NCBI RefSeq assembly: GCF_016802725.1
Contig: NC_052667.1
Span: 14,359,346-14,423,345, forward strand
Reading direction: 5' to 3'
Length of the DNA: 64,000 bases
DNA from: Solenopsis invicta
Lineage: Eukaryota; Arthropoda; Insecta; Hymenoptera; Formicidae
This document shows positions 12,101 through 22,427 of this stretch, piece after piece; within the stretch, counting starts at the first letter, position 1, and the number at the start of each line of letters is the position of its first letter. The notes below the pieces were generated by a model. It was not told where the DNA came from, searched no databases, and was given only the letters and a program-made list of their open reading frames with translations. The position numbers and the translations under genes were made by a program.

Positions 12101-12508
12101 AACGAAAAACCCAACGTAGTACGAAACGAACCGTTAAAAACGACCCGAATCTTATTGGAGGAGTCTCCTGCCTTAAATACCGCGTAGTGCGGCAGATAAT
12201 ACGACTCCCGTGCAGTGAGAGCTTCAGGACTCACCAAGTCCATGTGGCCAAGTGCTAGATACTCGACCATAAAGTCGGCGTAGCGTTTACGGAGCTCCGC
12301 TTTCGTGCCTAGTCTGCGCTCGGAATTCAAGAGCATGCTCATCGTGGCTCGACGTGGAATCGCCGAGTTTGACTTCTCCTTCTCTTCTCCTTGGTAGGCG
12401 GACGATGTAGCGTCTGTCTGGATCCCTAGAATGCGTCTCGCGAAATTGTTGCTCCGCCCAAATCTCGTCAGGAGTCAGAGGCGACTTAGAGCTAACCTCC
12501 TCTAACTC
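9169..12508 (-). pseudogene. BEL A pol: reverse transcriptase, RNase H, integrase
   Basis: This continues from gag after the stop at 12509 (LTPDEIWAEQQF), shifts frame near 12350, and is then open for 1057 codons from 12342 to the stop at 9169. In order: RT with KIRVVFNGS, MADIVKMFRQI and catalytic YVDD; RNase H with LELCGALLLARL and a later DAQVVLSWL; integrase with an HHCC zinc domain (HAHLATLHGG ... CVRCARY), DYAGPL, SDNGTNF and HFGGLWEAG giving the DDE triad; and a C-terminal DUF5641-type region with PPAKWPLGRV. The first RNase H aspartate position reads SNAS where DAS is expected, so that residue looks mutated to Asn. Integrase appears intact. Confidence 0.93.
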
Positions 12509-14410
12509 CTACAGGCGCTGAACTGCACGAGAGAGATCCTCGTTTGTTCGCGCAAAGTTAACCGAAATGCGATGTGCGGTCGTCATCCCACGGTCCATCG
12601 GAGCCAGCCCGGACAGTACCCAACCAAACGCAGTGAGCTGCGCAGAGGGAGAGCCCGGTGGTCCATGACGCAGGGCTGGTTCCATCACCAGATCATAGAC
12701 GTCCGAGCCGAGCACGCCACCGACCGGGGCCGGGACATCATAGGCTGGATCCGCCAGCTCCAACCCGCTGAGATGCGGCCAAGACGTCGTCCTCACGCGC
12801 TCCGGCGGCAGTAAGCTTGTCAAGCTTCGAAGCACCAGAGCTTCGGTTGGAAGGCGCAAGCTCGGCTTATGAGGAGAGCTCACAGTGAGCCTGCAGGAAG
12901 AAGAAACCACGCCCATGTGAGCCTCCTGGAGGCCCAGAACCGTCACGTTCACTCGCCGTCGCCTGGCGTGCAACTGCTGCGCAACCCACTCCGTCACGAA
13001 GGTTGACTGTGCACCCGAGTCCAGGAGTGCTCGGACCTTGATCGCGTGCCCCGAGTCACTGAGCAAGGTGACCATAGCCGTCTTCAAGAGAACCGTGGGC
13101 GCAGTCGGCGCCGCCAAAGCAGCGACGCTCGTAATCGCAGTGCTACTCGTCACCGTGCCGATTTCACCTCCCTCCAACGACTCGGGGTTTGCAACGTGTT
13201 GAAATGTAAAGCCATGTAGCGATGTATGATGCTTACCGGAACAGACCAGACATCGCCCTGTAGCCGCGCACGCATCTACTCGATGTCCCGTGCGTAGGCA
13301 GCTGAGGCACAAGTTAAATTTCTTGGCCAACTCGCCCCGGTTAGCCACGGTCAGGCCCTTGTATTTGGCGCAGTAGGAGAGCAGATGATTCTCTTTGCAG
13401 AGTGGACACTTTCCGTTCGACTTTGGCTTGAAAGTGGAAGCCGCATTCGCAGAGACACGCGCAGGTTTAATAGCCCTGGATTCCGACGCGGACGCGGCCT
13501 GGGTAGGGGAGACATCCGGGTTTGCCACCTCCAGAGCTTGGATGCGATTTTCCATCCAGTCTCTTAGTTGCTGGAAGGAAGGAAAATTGCGCGAATTTCC
13601 CAGCGAGGTCTCCCACTGAGGACGTGTCTGGGAGTCCATTTTGGTGACGAGCAAGTGCACGAACCAATCATCCCACTTGTCGACGGGACGCTCTAACGAC
13701 GCGAAAGCTCGAATCGATTGCGTTACAACTCCGAGCAAGCGTTTAAGCTCTGCCGGTGACGCCTTAGACAGACCCGGGCAAAACAGCAAGTTACGCATGT
13801 GACTGAAAAGTAGAATGCGCCGATTATCATACCGAGCGACCAGATCGCTCCACGCTCCCTCATAGGCGGCATCGGTTACTGGAGCCTTCACCACCACCGC
13901 CGCTGCCTCCCCAGAGAGACAGCTTCTCAGATGTTGCAATTTCTGCACCGCGGAGATGTCCGGCACATTATGCACGAGCAAGCTGAAGAGGTCGCGGAAA
14001 TCCTCCCATGCGAGTTGATCGCCCTAGAACTTTGGAAGATCGAGTTTCGGAAGATGCAGTTGTTTCAGAAGGGGCTGCGTACCAGCTTCCGATTCATCGG
14101 TCCTCCGCTCCGGCGTTTGTTTCTTAGATAGGGCTGTCAGAAACTGAGCTCGCACGGAGAAATAACTTTCTTCAGTGGTGGTGAAGACGTCGCTCTTATT
14201 ATATGCGCTCGCCTCGAAACCCTTGAGAGCGATCAGCTCAAAGTGTCGCTCTTGAAACTGCTCCCAGTAATTGTCAAGCCGCGTCAAGCGCGACTTAATT
14301 TCGTGTTGATCGATTTTCGCCTAGCAAAGTTTCTGCATATTCGTCCACATAAGAGAGATATAGTCGGCCTGCGTGTTTTGTTGTTTGACTAGTGTCTCTA
14401 AAGTAGCCAT
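12509..14410 (-). pseudogene. BEL A gag and aspartic protease
   Basis: The start is the ATG at 14410 (MATLETLVKQQ). The frame is interrupted by TAG at 14321 and TAG at 14024, then is open for 490 codons from 13981. The N-terminal part is helical capsid-like sequence. Cys/His clusters follow: CPLCKENHLLSYC, CLSCLRTGHRVDAC and CLVCSGKHHTSLH, the fused BEL/Pao finger pattern. The protease has LLDSGAQSTFV with an intact DSG active site and belongs to the DUF1758-type peptidases usual for Pao. The segment LGSDVYDLV and the C-terminal AFGWVLSG lie just before the pol region. A stop at 12509 separates it from RT; since the reading frame is otherwise continuous, the parent made one gag-pol polyprotein. 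Confidence 0.9.
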
Positions 14411-15107
14411 GCCGAGCTCCAATTGAACACGCGTTCACTCTTAGCAGCAGGGATGCAAAGAGACGGAGCAGTGTATCGCGCACTTTTGGGACGCCCGTTA
14501 TAGTTTCCGCGGAAATCGTACCCCGTGTCACGTGTCGCGCGCATGCCAAACCCGCAGTGCAAGGCGAATCCGGGATACGCGTTCCCGGCAGCCTACAAGA
14601 GCGAGGGAAAGAGCGCGTGATTAGAGGCGTGCAACCCGCGGGAGCATCCCATAGACCGCGAGCAAGGAAAGTATTGCGAGCGCGTGATCAGCGCGTGTAA
14701 GACGCGCGAGTATGCCACTAGCTGCGAGCACGAGAGAGCGAGAAAGAGAGAGATAGACAGGGCGCGTGATTGACGCGAGTAAGACGCGTGATTGTGCCAC
14801 TGTCGGCGCGCGCGAGAGCGCGAGAGAGAGAGAGATAGACAGAGCGCGTGATCAACGCCAGTAAGGCGCGTGATAATCACTGGTCACTGGTGCGACAAGA
14901 TCGCACTTACCGATTAATGTCCACTGCAGTAAGCCTCCAGCAGGCAAACTCTGTCCATCGCACTCACCAATTCATTAAAAAGGTCCGCCGTGAAGCGCGA
15001 TGCGACCAAGATTGCCCCAACTCCGACGATAGCGGCCACGCGGCTCGTACAATGATCGCGAATCACCGGCGAACTCGCGCTGCTCCGTAACTTTAAGGAT
15101 CGGAAGG
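14411..15107 (-). other. untranslated leader of BEL A with purine-rich internal repeats
   Basis: About 700 bp separate the primer site from the gag ATG. Between roughly 14595 and 14890 there are three or four imperfect repeats built from GAGCGCGTGAT, GTAAGACGCG and GAGAGAGATAGACAG. Such a position suits packaging or translation-control elements, but nothing in the sequence proves this. The plus- and minus-strand ORFs in this stretch look like by-products of the repeats. Confidence 0.5.
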
Positions 15108-15125
15108 ATCCGGCTCGAAGGACCA
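15108..15125 (-). promoter_or_regulatory. primer-binding site, tRNA-Tyr type
   Basis: The minus-strand sequence TGGTCCTTCGAGCCGGAT starts two bases inside the LTR end. It is complementary to the 3' end of the insect tRNA-Tyr as I recall it. The same 18 bases occur in BEL element B at 22390-22407. Confidence 0.8.
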
Positions 15126-15127
15126 AA

Positions 15128-15442
15128 TGTTCGTGTCTTCAGCTCGGTTGCCTTAATTTTAAGCAACTTGGAGCCTTTCCACAGAGTGGTCGGAGTAGGC
15201 AAACAAAGAAAAGAAAAATCTCGGTTTAGAAATCACAGATTCGTTTTAATGAGCACTCGGTTTTCTCGCGACGAAAATACCAAAGCGGGCAGGCGCGCGC
15301 TTCCCAAACCGGCAAGCCGCGCGTCGTCCTTACCCCTGCCTGCCGAATCCCCGCTCCAGCTCCTCGATCCACCGGGCAGCGGGAACTCGGCCGGCAGGTA
15401 CAGCTATATAGATTTACAGAGTAGACAATAAGAATGCGAACA
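15128..15442 (-). repeat. 5' LTR of BEL A
   Basis: This 315-bp copy has TGTTCG...CGAACA termini. It is followed on the minus strand by the primer-binding site two bases later and bordered outside by target repeat CGTTC at 15443-15447. It matches 8747-9070 apart from scattered substitutions and two short indels (for example GAGTGGTC here against GAGTCAGTGGTC there). Confidence 0.93.
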
Positions 15443-15750
15443 CGTTCTCTATGCGATATCTCACGTGTATTACGTTAAAAAGCATTAAACAAACGTTGAT
15501 CTGCTGTAAAAACCAAATATTGCGTTATTCAACAAGCATTTTATATTAAACGTTCTCTATGCGATATCACACGTGTATTACGTTAATAAGTATTGAACAA
15601 GTGTTGATCAGCAGTAAAAAAGAAAATACTGCAATCTTTATCACGCAATTCAAACGAAACGTTCTCTATGCAATACCTTACGTGTGTTTTTTTAAAAAGA
15701 ATTAAATAAGCGTTGGTCAGCAGTAAAAATCAAAATATTGCGTTCTTTTA
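15443..15750 (+). repeat. satellite array 1, continuation right of BEL A
   Basis: This is the same 108-bp monomer in the same orientation as 5384-8746, starting CGTTCTCTATGCGATATC at the duplicated target. About 2.8 monomers precede the orientation switch. Confidence 0.93.
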
Positions 15751-17252
15751 CTTTAATTTTCGTTTGAACTGCTGATCAACGCTTGTTTAATGCTTATTAT
15801 TGTAGTACACGTGAGATATCGCATAGAGAAACGTTTAATTTAAAATGCGCTCCTAATAACGCAATATTTCGTTTTTACTGCAGATCAACGCTTGTTCAAT
15901 GCTTTTTAACATAATACGAGTGAAATATCGCATAGAGAACGTTTTATTTTCATTCGCGTTATAGAACACAATCTTTTGGTTTTTACTGTTGTTCAACGCT
16001 TGTTTAACGTCTTTTAACAACACACACGTAAGGTATCGCATAGTGAACGTTTTCTTTGAATTGCGCGTTAATGAACCCAATATTTTCGTTTTTACTGTTG
16101 ATCAAAGCTTGTTCAATATTTATTAACGTAATACACGTAAGATATCGCCTAGAAAATGTTTTATTCGTATTTTGAGCTGAATAATGCAATATTTTGTTTT
16201 TTTTGCTGATCAACGTTTGTTCAATGCTTATTAACGTAATACACGTGAGATATCGCACAAAGAATCGTTTAATTTAAAATGTGCATTGAATAACGCAATA
16301 TTTTGTTTTTTACTGCAAATCAACGCTTGTTCGATGCTTTTTAACATAAATCGAGTAAAATATCGCATAGAGAACGTTTTATCTTTATTTGCATTATAGA
16401 ACGCTATATTTTGGTTTTTACTACTGATCAACGCTTGTTCAATACTTATTAACGTAATACACGTGCGATATCGCCTAGAGAACATTTTATTCCAATTTCG
16501 CGTTAATAACGCAATATTTTGATTTTTACTGCTGATCATCGTTTGTCCAATGCTTATTAACGTAATACATGTGAGATATCGCATAAAGAACGTTTAATTT
16601 AAAATGCGCGTTGAATACAGTAATATTTTGGTTTTTACTGCAGATCAACGCTTGTTTAATGCTTATTAACGTAATACACGTGAGATATTACCTAGAAAAC
16701 GTTTTATTTGTATTTCGCGCTCAATAACGCAATATTATGGTTTTTACTGCAGATCAACGCTTGTTCAAATCTTTTTAACATGATTCAAGTGAAATATTGC
16801 ATAGTTAACGTTTCATTTAAAATGCTCAGTGAAGAACGCAATTTATTTGTATTTACTGCTGATCAACGCTTGTTCAATGCTTTTTCAAGTAATACAAGTA
16901 AAATATTGATTAGAGAACGATTCAATTATAATGCGCCTTAAAGAACGCAATGTTTCGTTATTACTGCTGATCAATGCTTGTTCAAAGCTTATTAACGTAA
17001 TATACGTGAGATATCGCATAGAGAAAGTTTAATTTGAAATGCGCTTTGAATAATGCAATATTTTGTTTTTACAGCAAATCAACGCTTGTTCAATGCTTTT
17101 TAACATAATACAAGTGATATATCGCATACAGAACGTTTAATTTGAAATACGCGTTGAAGGTCGCAATAGTAATGTTATTACTGCTGAATAACGATTGTTC
17201 AATGGTTATAAACGTAATACACGTAAGATGTCGCAGAGAGAACGTTTAATTT
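15751..17252 (-). repeat. satellite array 2, inverted orientation, about 14 monomers
   Basis: From about 15750 the plus strand reads the reverse complement of the preceding monomers: GCTGATCAACGCTTGTT, TTAACGTAATACACGTGAG and ATATCGCATAGAGAACG recur about every 108 bp. The junction (around TTGCGTTCTTTTACTTTAAT) is head to head. The array ends abruptly after AACGTTTAATTT at 17252, where a GC-rich block begins. Confidence 0.93.
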
Positions 17253-18140
17253 GTGTTCGCGAACTGAGCTCCGTTCACTCGAGTTCGGCGGAACGAACGG
17301 CTGGTTCCGTTCCGCGAGAACGCGGGGTGTTGGCACGAGACGAGGAGCACGGCTTCGATGCGTGGTTGAACGGAGAGCAAGCGCTGTAGCAAGTGCAAGC
17401 AAGGAGAGTGAGCAAGAGAGTATGCGAGTAGAATGCGGGAGTGTGAGAAAGCGAGAGAATGCAAGAGCGGTTCGAGACTGTGTAAGTGGAGAAAGCGATA
17501 GAGACAGAAGGAATAAGATAAGCGAATGAGGTGATGGTGGATCAAGCAACACCGTTAATGATTGCACAGTCACACAAAGTTTATATTTTATAAAAACAGG
17601 TTGTTGTTAATCGTCAGGTACAGTTTTAAATTTAAGTTGCAGTTTACAGAAACGCGGATTCGCGCCGCACTCACTCACACCACTAGGTGAGGCTACACTC
17701 CGATGATCGAATGACGAACGGATTTGTTATATAGTTTTACACAATTTTAAACTAATAAGTCGTTTTTAATAAAGTCGTGTACACTGTAATCACGTTCGTA
17801 AATGTACGACGCTCCTTAGTTCGCACAAGAGTTTTTCGCGCAACCACGGAAATTCGGCTAAGTCTTTTCTATCGCAATTATAATGATACGTCTCAACCGC
17901 GCGCTTGCTAACTCGCTTCTGCCTCTGGTTTCGACAGGAATTCTTATCCGCGCCCGAATTTGCCTATTCGATGGTGGGGCAACCGTTAGCCTTACAATAT
18001 CAGGCGAGATTGCCTCCTAGCTATCGGTATGCAAACGCGGAATTTGAGCAAACACGCAAACACGAGTTGTTGCTGAAACCGTGTCTTAAGCTGAGATATA
18101 ATGTTACGAACGAAAGTCGTGGCCAAATATGAAATTTATA
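17253..18140. other. GC-shifted block interrupting or ending the satellite; unassigned
   Basis: The satellite stops inside a monomer and is followed by TGTTCGCGAACTGAGC, a short palindrome, then purine-rich plus-strand sequence to about 17530 and mixed sequence to 18140. The TGTTCG start recalls a BEL LTR, but I find no matching end or target duplication. The open frames here are short, overlap on both strands and show no recognisable domain. An old LTR fragment is possible but unproven. Confidence 0.3.
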
Positions 18141-20712
18141 GAATGCAATAATTTATAGGTCTGAAGTCGTTTCGGAGCCTCCCGAGGTTGCGGATCGACT
18201 CCAGATACAGGAATTGGCGTTCCCAAGCTCGTTAGGGTGTGTGCGGTCTCTCGTAGGCCGTAAATTCAGGGACTTCAGCGACCCTGGCGCCCGACCTGAT
18301 ATACCGTAATCCATCACGTGCTGAAATTGCGTGCGGGATGAACCGGTGGCCTGTGCCTCACCGCCCGGGCTGTGAAGAGTAAACCTCTATAAAAAATCCA
18401 AGGATGGCGTTTGTGGCGCGGGGTGTCGCTCCGTGTAACAGCGGGACGGTGTTTCGTGTCTCAAGCGCCAACGCGTTTATTTAGTTAGCAGTGTGCTGCC
18501 GGGGTGGGGGTGCCGGTCCGTGGTGGTCTCTGGCGAGTGCTTGCGCTTGTCTGGGGCCTCCTCGGGCCGCCTCCCCCGCCTTGATGATCCGTTGCCCATG
18601 GACTGTCTCGGGCCGATGGTCCCCGGACATCAGCTTGAGTACGCTCCGGGGCGAGGGTGGGGTTCCCCTCGTTAAATAAGACCCCAATTATGACAATTTC
18701 ATGAGCAAAGGGAAAAAGAAATTACCGCCCAGGGGTGAACGGACACCCCAGGGCCGGCAAGGGGTGGGGCTATTGTCCCGGGCCCCTCACTGTCGTCATC
18801 AAACAACGGGCGGTCGAGCGGAGTGCCCACAGGCTCCGCCGACTACAGGGCTACTGTGGGCACCGGTGAGGGCGTTCCTCACGACGCCCGCTCGGCTGAG
18901 GGCCCCCTGAGATACTTACAGTTGCTGGAGCGTTTTGGGCCTGGCTCCGGCCGCAAATCTTGAGCTCGCCTCGCGACTTGTGGAGCTCTTTGCGCCTCGC
19001 CTCCAACTCGGTCACGACGTGGGGGAGGTAACGCAAGAACAACTGGTGATTTTGGATAATATGTTCGTTTCCCAGCACGGGGACGACTATGATCCGGACG
19101 ACATGGTCTTTGCGGAGAGCAACCATCCGGATGGCCGCTTTGAATCGGATTGCGGGAAGCACGTCCCCTCTTCGGAGCACGGTAGAGCCGGCTCAGGAAG
19201 CCGTGGCCCCTCCTCCGAACGCCGGGAAGGGGACGGTCTTGCTGCCCGGAGTGGAGCCGGCCGATAAGGCCGAGGCCCCCGCGCCTCCCGCTGGGGAGCC
19301 TTTGGGTCGGTCACCCGATGGACGCCGCGAGGTGCAAGTCGGTGGACGGGGCCCTGTCAGCTGGGCGCGTCGTTCACGCTCCGGGCCGGTTGCTCAGCAG
19401 ACGCCAAATGGCGGATGCCGGGCGGCCTAGCGGGGACATGGGGCGTCATTGGTCGCGCTCGCGCTCGCCAATCCGCATCCGCGGGGATGGCCTGGGGAGC
19501 GAGGGTGAGGCTAACTCACCCAGTGAGCCTCCTCAGAGCGCCCTCGAGGGTATAGATCGGTCCGAGAATGAAGGGGGTGAGATGACTGGGGGCCTCAGGA
19601 ATCCGGTTGCCCCCCCCCCCCCGGCCAAGCTCCCGGAGGAGGTCTTGGTAACCCCGGATATTTCGGGTGTGCTTGCCAAATCTGGGGAACGGCGGGGGTC
19701 GTGGCCGTCCCCGTCTGAACGGGACGGGACCTTTTAGGTCTCCGTCTCCGCTTTCGGACGGACACGAAAGACCGCCTCCAGGGGGTGCCTCTGGAAGGGT
19801 TTAGAGCCCGACAGCTCAGGGCTAACGTGATACGCAGCTCTAAGTCGGAGGGCAAGATGTCACAGGGGGAATCTGATGCGCGGCTTTGGCAGCGCACCAA
19901 AATCCCCTCGACACTGTTCACTCCCGAACAGAGGCGGGAGCTGGACAGACAATGGGAGTGATTTCCCGCAGCACGACGGCCGACTTGGCCAGCTTGGCTG
20001 ACGGTTGGCTGCGGGAGGTCGAATCTGCTCGGTCAAAGTGCACCAATCTCGGGATGCACGGTGCCTTGTCCGGGCAGATGAAGAAAGATGCACGCATCTC
20101 GCCCGGGAGACGGTGATAACCCTGGCCTATCGGGCCATGGGCCGCCTAGCTGCCCCTAGCGCTCGGGGGATGAAACGGGACGGGGCTCAGGCTGATGGAG
20201 CCAAGCGCCAGGTGAGGTTTTCACTCCCTTGGCTCCCGGCCCGGCCACGTAGAGCGCAGTGGACGGGAGTAGGCGGGGCGGGCGGCTGCGACCGCTCGTC
20301 CCTGGGCGTGGGGTTTGCACCGGCGATTAATGCCGGGAGCGGCCCCATGGCCCTAAATGAGCGCGGGGGTGCGTGATGCCTCGCTCTGCATCCCCGGGGT
20401 CGGGCTAGGCCGTACTGGATGACGTATCTCGGCTGGGCCAGCAAAGCCAAACTTCCAACTTGACGAACTGACGCGTCGGGGAGCTCCGCTCCGACCCCCT
20501 CTAGAGGCACGATGGTGCATACCTTGTATATTCCGGTTCTTCCACACACTGGGGTGAGATGGGATCGATGGGTTTTTAGTGGGTAGGCGGGCCGGGCCTC
20601 GCCTCTTTTCTGCCGTGCAAGCATTCTGTGCCGGCGAGGGGTACCGAGTCCCACACTCCCGTGGTCTAACCAATCCGGAGTGCAATGAGCATTCTCCCCC
20701 CGTTAAAAAAAA
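18141..20712 (+). mobile_element. probable internally deleted non-LTR retrotransposon (R1-like)
   Basis: A GC-rich island of about 2.6 kb is flanked by AT-rich DNA and ends in a run of eight A after CCCCCCGTT at about 20703-20711, as expected of a target-primed insertion read on the plus strand. Broken frames between 18935 and 20376 look like the acidic and Arg/Ser-rich N-terminal region of an R1-type ORF1 protein. Around 19980-20130 the segment WLREVESARSKCTNL then GALSGQMKKDA is followed by a frameshift. No endonuclease or reverse transcriptase is present, so ORF2 is missing, and the 3' part from about 20380 looks like a 3' UTR. No target duplication could be identified. The clade name rests on general resemblance only. 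Confidence 0.4.
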
Positions 20713-21229
20713 GGGATGGCTACAGTAAATTTTATTAATCATTTATTTGCATAATTATTTGCATATAACTATTTGCGATTAAAAACTTTCTAACGTTAAG
20801 CAAGTCAAAAATGCTTTACCTGCTTGCAGCCTAGATGCGATTATTCAAAAAATCACGAAGTAATATACTTTTACAAGGATAATGCCTTTTATCCTTCTCC
20901 AATTCCTAACCCCGACACTCGACAAACACTAGATTAACACACTCACTCTTGACATCATATAAAATTCATCTTCTTTTATATTTTGGTGATAGCATTCTAA
21001 AAATTATATTATAATTAAATCTTGACAGAAATACTAACCACCAATTATTCTTTATTTATTCGCACCAAATAACTTATCCTGAGACAATAACTTTCATAAT
21101 TAATTAATTGAAATAAATATTTTGTTAAATTATCTTTAAATCACTTGTATAATAAATATTTTTATACAATTTAAGTAAAATATAATCTTAAAATAATCAA
21201 TGAATATTCTTAAATAAATCAGAAACTTG
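20713..21229. other. AT-rich non-coding DNA
   Basis: There is no open frame of note, no repeat unit and no RNA gene that I can see between the poly(A) tail and the target duplication of BEL element B. Confidence 0.6.
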
Positions 21230-21234
21230 CTAAC

Positions 21235-22384
21235 TGTTTAAAATGTACGCGCTTATCGGATAGTCCGTGCCGGTGGTTGAATGGAGGCACTTCATGCGCC
21301 TAACGAGAAAGAGAGAGCCTAAAACAAAGGGTTTCCATAGAGATCGTGGTATCGAGGATAAATAAGTAGGTATCGATCGGAGAGAAGATTGAACAGTACA
21401 AGAAAAGAAAACGTGTGTGATCGAGCGTGCACGCTGTATGTGTCTTCGATTTATCTAAATTGATCGTGAAGGAACTGGTTGGATCATGCCTCACAAGCAC
21501 ATTAGTTTTCGTAACGTGCCTCACAAGCACATTAGTTATCGTATCGTGCCTCACAAGCACATATCAAGGCAATTGAGTGGAAACTGTGCCTCACAAGCAC
21601 ACAATCTAAGTATAAGGTGCCTCACAAGCACAAGGGGACTCGTCTCCTGTCGTCATTTTTCTATTCATAGGTCACGCTGTATTCATACATAAATCCAAAA
21701 AGAAGCAAGAAGGAAAACTAAACCGATGAATAATTTTCAGACGAACGACTTCTTACAGACTATTAAAAAAGGTTGAACCTCTTAGGCATTGTAAATAATT
21801 ATCTTGTTTATGTGTGTTGCTAAGCAACCACGATTTACGCAATACACCAATTTGTAAGTAATTTATTTCAATATTCTAATCCTTTTATTGTATTATCACC
21901 ATTATCGTCGTAACTTATTGAAAGATTTAAAACAGAACTATATATTAAATACGTTTGAGTGTTTCGAGCCTGCAAAATGTGATTTTCAATACTACGTTCC
22001 TTTTATATTCATTCTTTCTTTTAATTACAATTGATAGTATTATTATGTTTAGTGACTTCTGAAAACGTTATAATTCTATGCCTTTTGATTAATATTCGAA
22101 CATTATATTATAAGATATTCATTATTATTTCGTTTATTCTAATCTATTAATTAAAACTATATTGTTCTTTTTGCGAATGTAAGTTTCTATATAACGTCAT
22201 TAAAATAAGAGTTATATGTATGTAAAAAGATACATTCTGATTAAATAACAATAAAGTGAATCTCTTTTCTTTCTGAAATATTAAACTCTGCAATTAAATC
22301 ATCTTAGTTATTTTAGGTAAGATGTCTTCCCATTTTGTTGTTCTTTCTCTGTCGTCAGAATAAATCAATTTATCTCATTTAACA
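21235..22384 (+). repeat. 5' LTR of BEL B
   Basis: This 1150-bp LTR is long for the BEL group. It contains five copies of the 15-base motif GTGCCTCACAAGCAC (first copy ATGC) at 21486, 21516, 21546, 21586 and 21617. The rest is AT-rich. The target repeat CTAAC precedes it. Confidence 0.95.
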
Positions 22385-22389
22385 TTTTT

Positions 22390-22407
22390 TGGTCCTTCGA
22401 GCCGGAT
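22390..22407 (+). promoter_or_regulatory. primer-binding site of BEL B, tRNA-Tyr type
   Basis: TGGTCCTTCGAGCCGGAT lies five bases after the LTR end and is identical to the site of BEL A. Two otherwise different BEL families in one window thus use the same primer. Confidence 0.8.
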
Positions 22408-22427
22408 AGATTGAACAACACAACAAA

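Larger units (their letters stand above)
8747..15442 (-). mobile_element. BEL/Pao LTR retrotransposon A, nearly complete, inserted in satellite
   Basis: Two LTRs (15128-15442 and 8747-9070) start TGTTCG and end CGAACA. They flank a gag-pro-pol coding region read on the minus strand. The 5-bp sequence CGTTC is present immediately outside both ends (8742-8746 and 15443-15447): a perfect target duplication cut from the satellite motif AACGTTCTCTATGCG. The LTRs differ at roughly 8 positions plus small indels in about 315 bases by eye, so insertion is recent. Lesions are three in-frame stops (14321, 14024, 12509) and one frameshift near 12350. The element is therefore inactive unless helped in trans. 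Confidence 0.95.

Noticed and set aside
15108..15125. tRNA gene at the primer-binding sites
   Set aside because: Only 18 bases complementary to a tRNA 3' end are present and no cloverleaf can be formed. The same holds at 22390, 4706 and 34826.
15751..17252. Repetitive ORFs of the inverted satellite (16231-16584 and neighbours)
   Set aside because: Same reason: translation of a periodic non-coding repeat.
17253..18140. Possible second LTR starting TGTTCG next to the satellite
   Set aside because: No matching terminus, target duplication or second copy was found, so it is recorded only as unassigned.
21486..21631. Array of short repeats resembling a CRISPR locus
   Set aside because: Irregular spacing, only five 15-base repeats, presence inside both LTRs of a eukaryotic retroelement and no cas genes.
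21486..21692. Small ORF with PHKHIS repeats in both BEL B LTRs
   Set aside because: It is a translation of the GTGCCTCACAAGCAC array; the same ORF in both LTRs follows from LTR identity.
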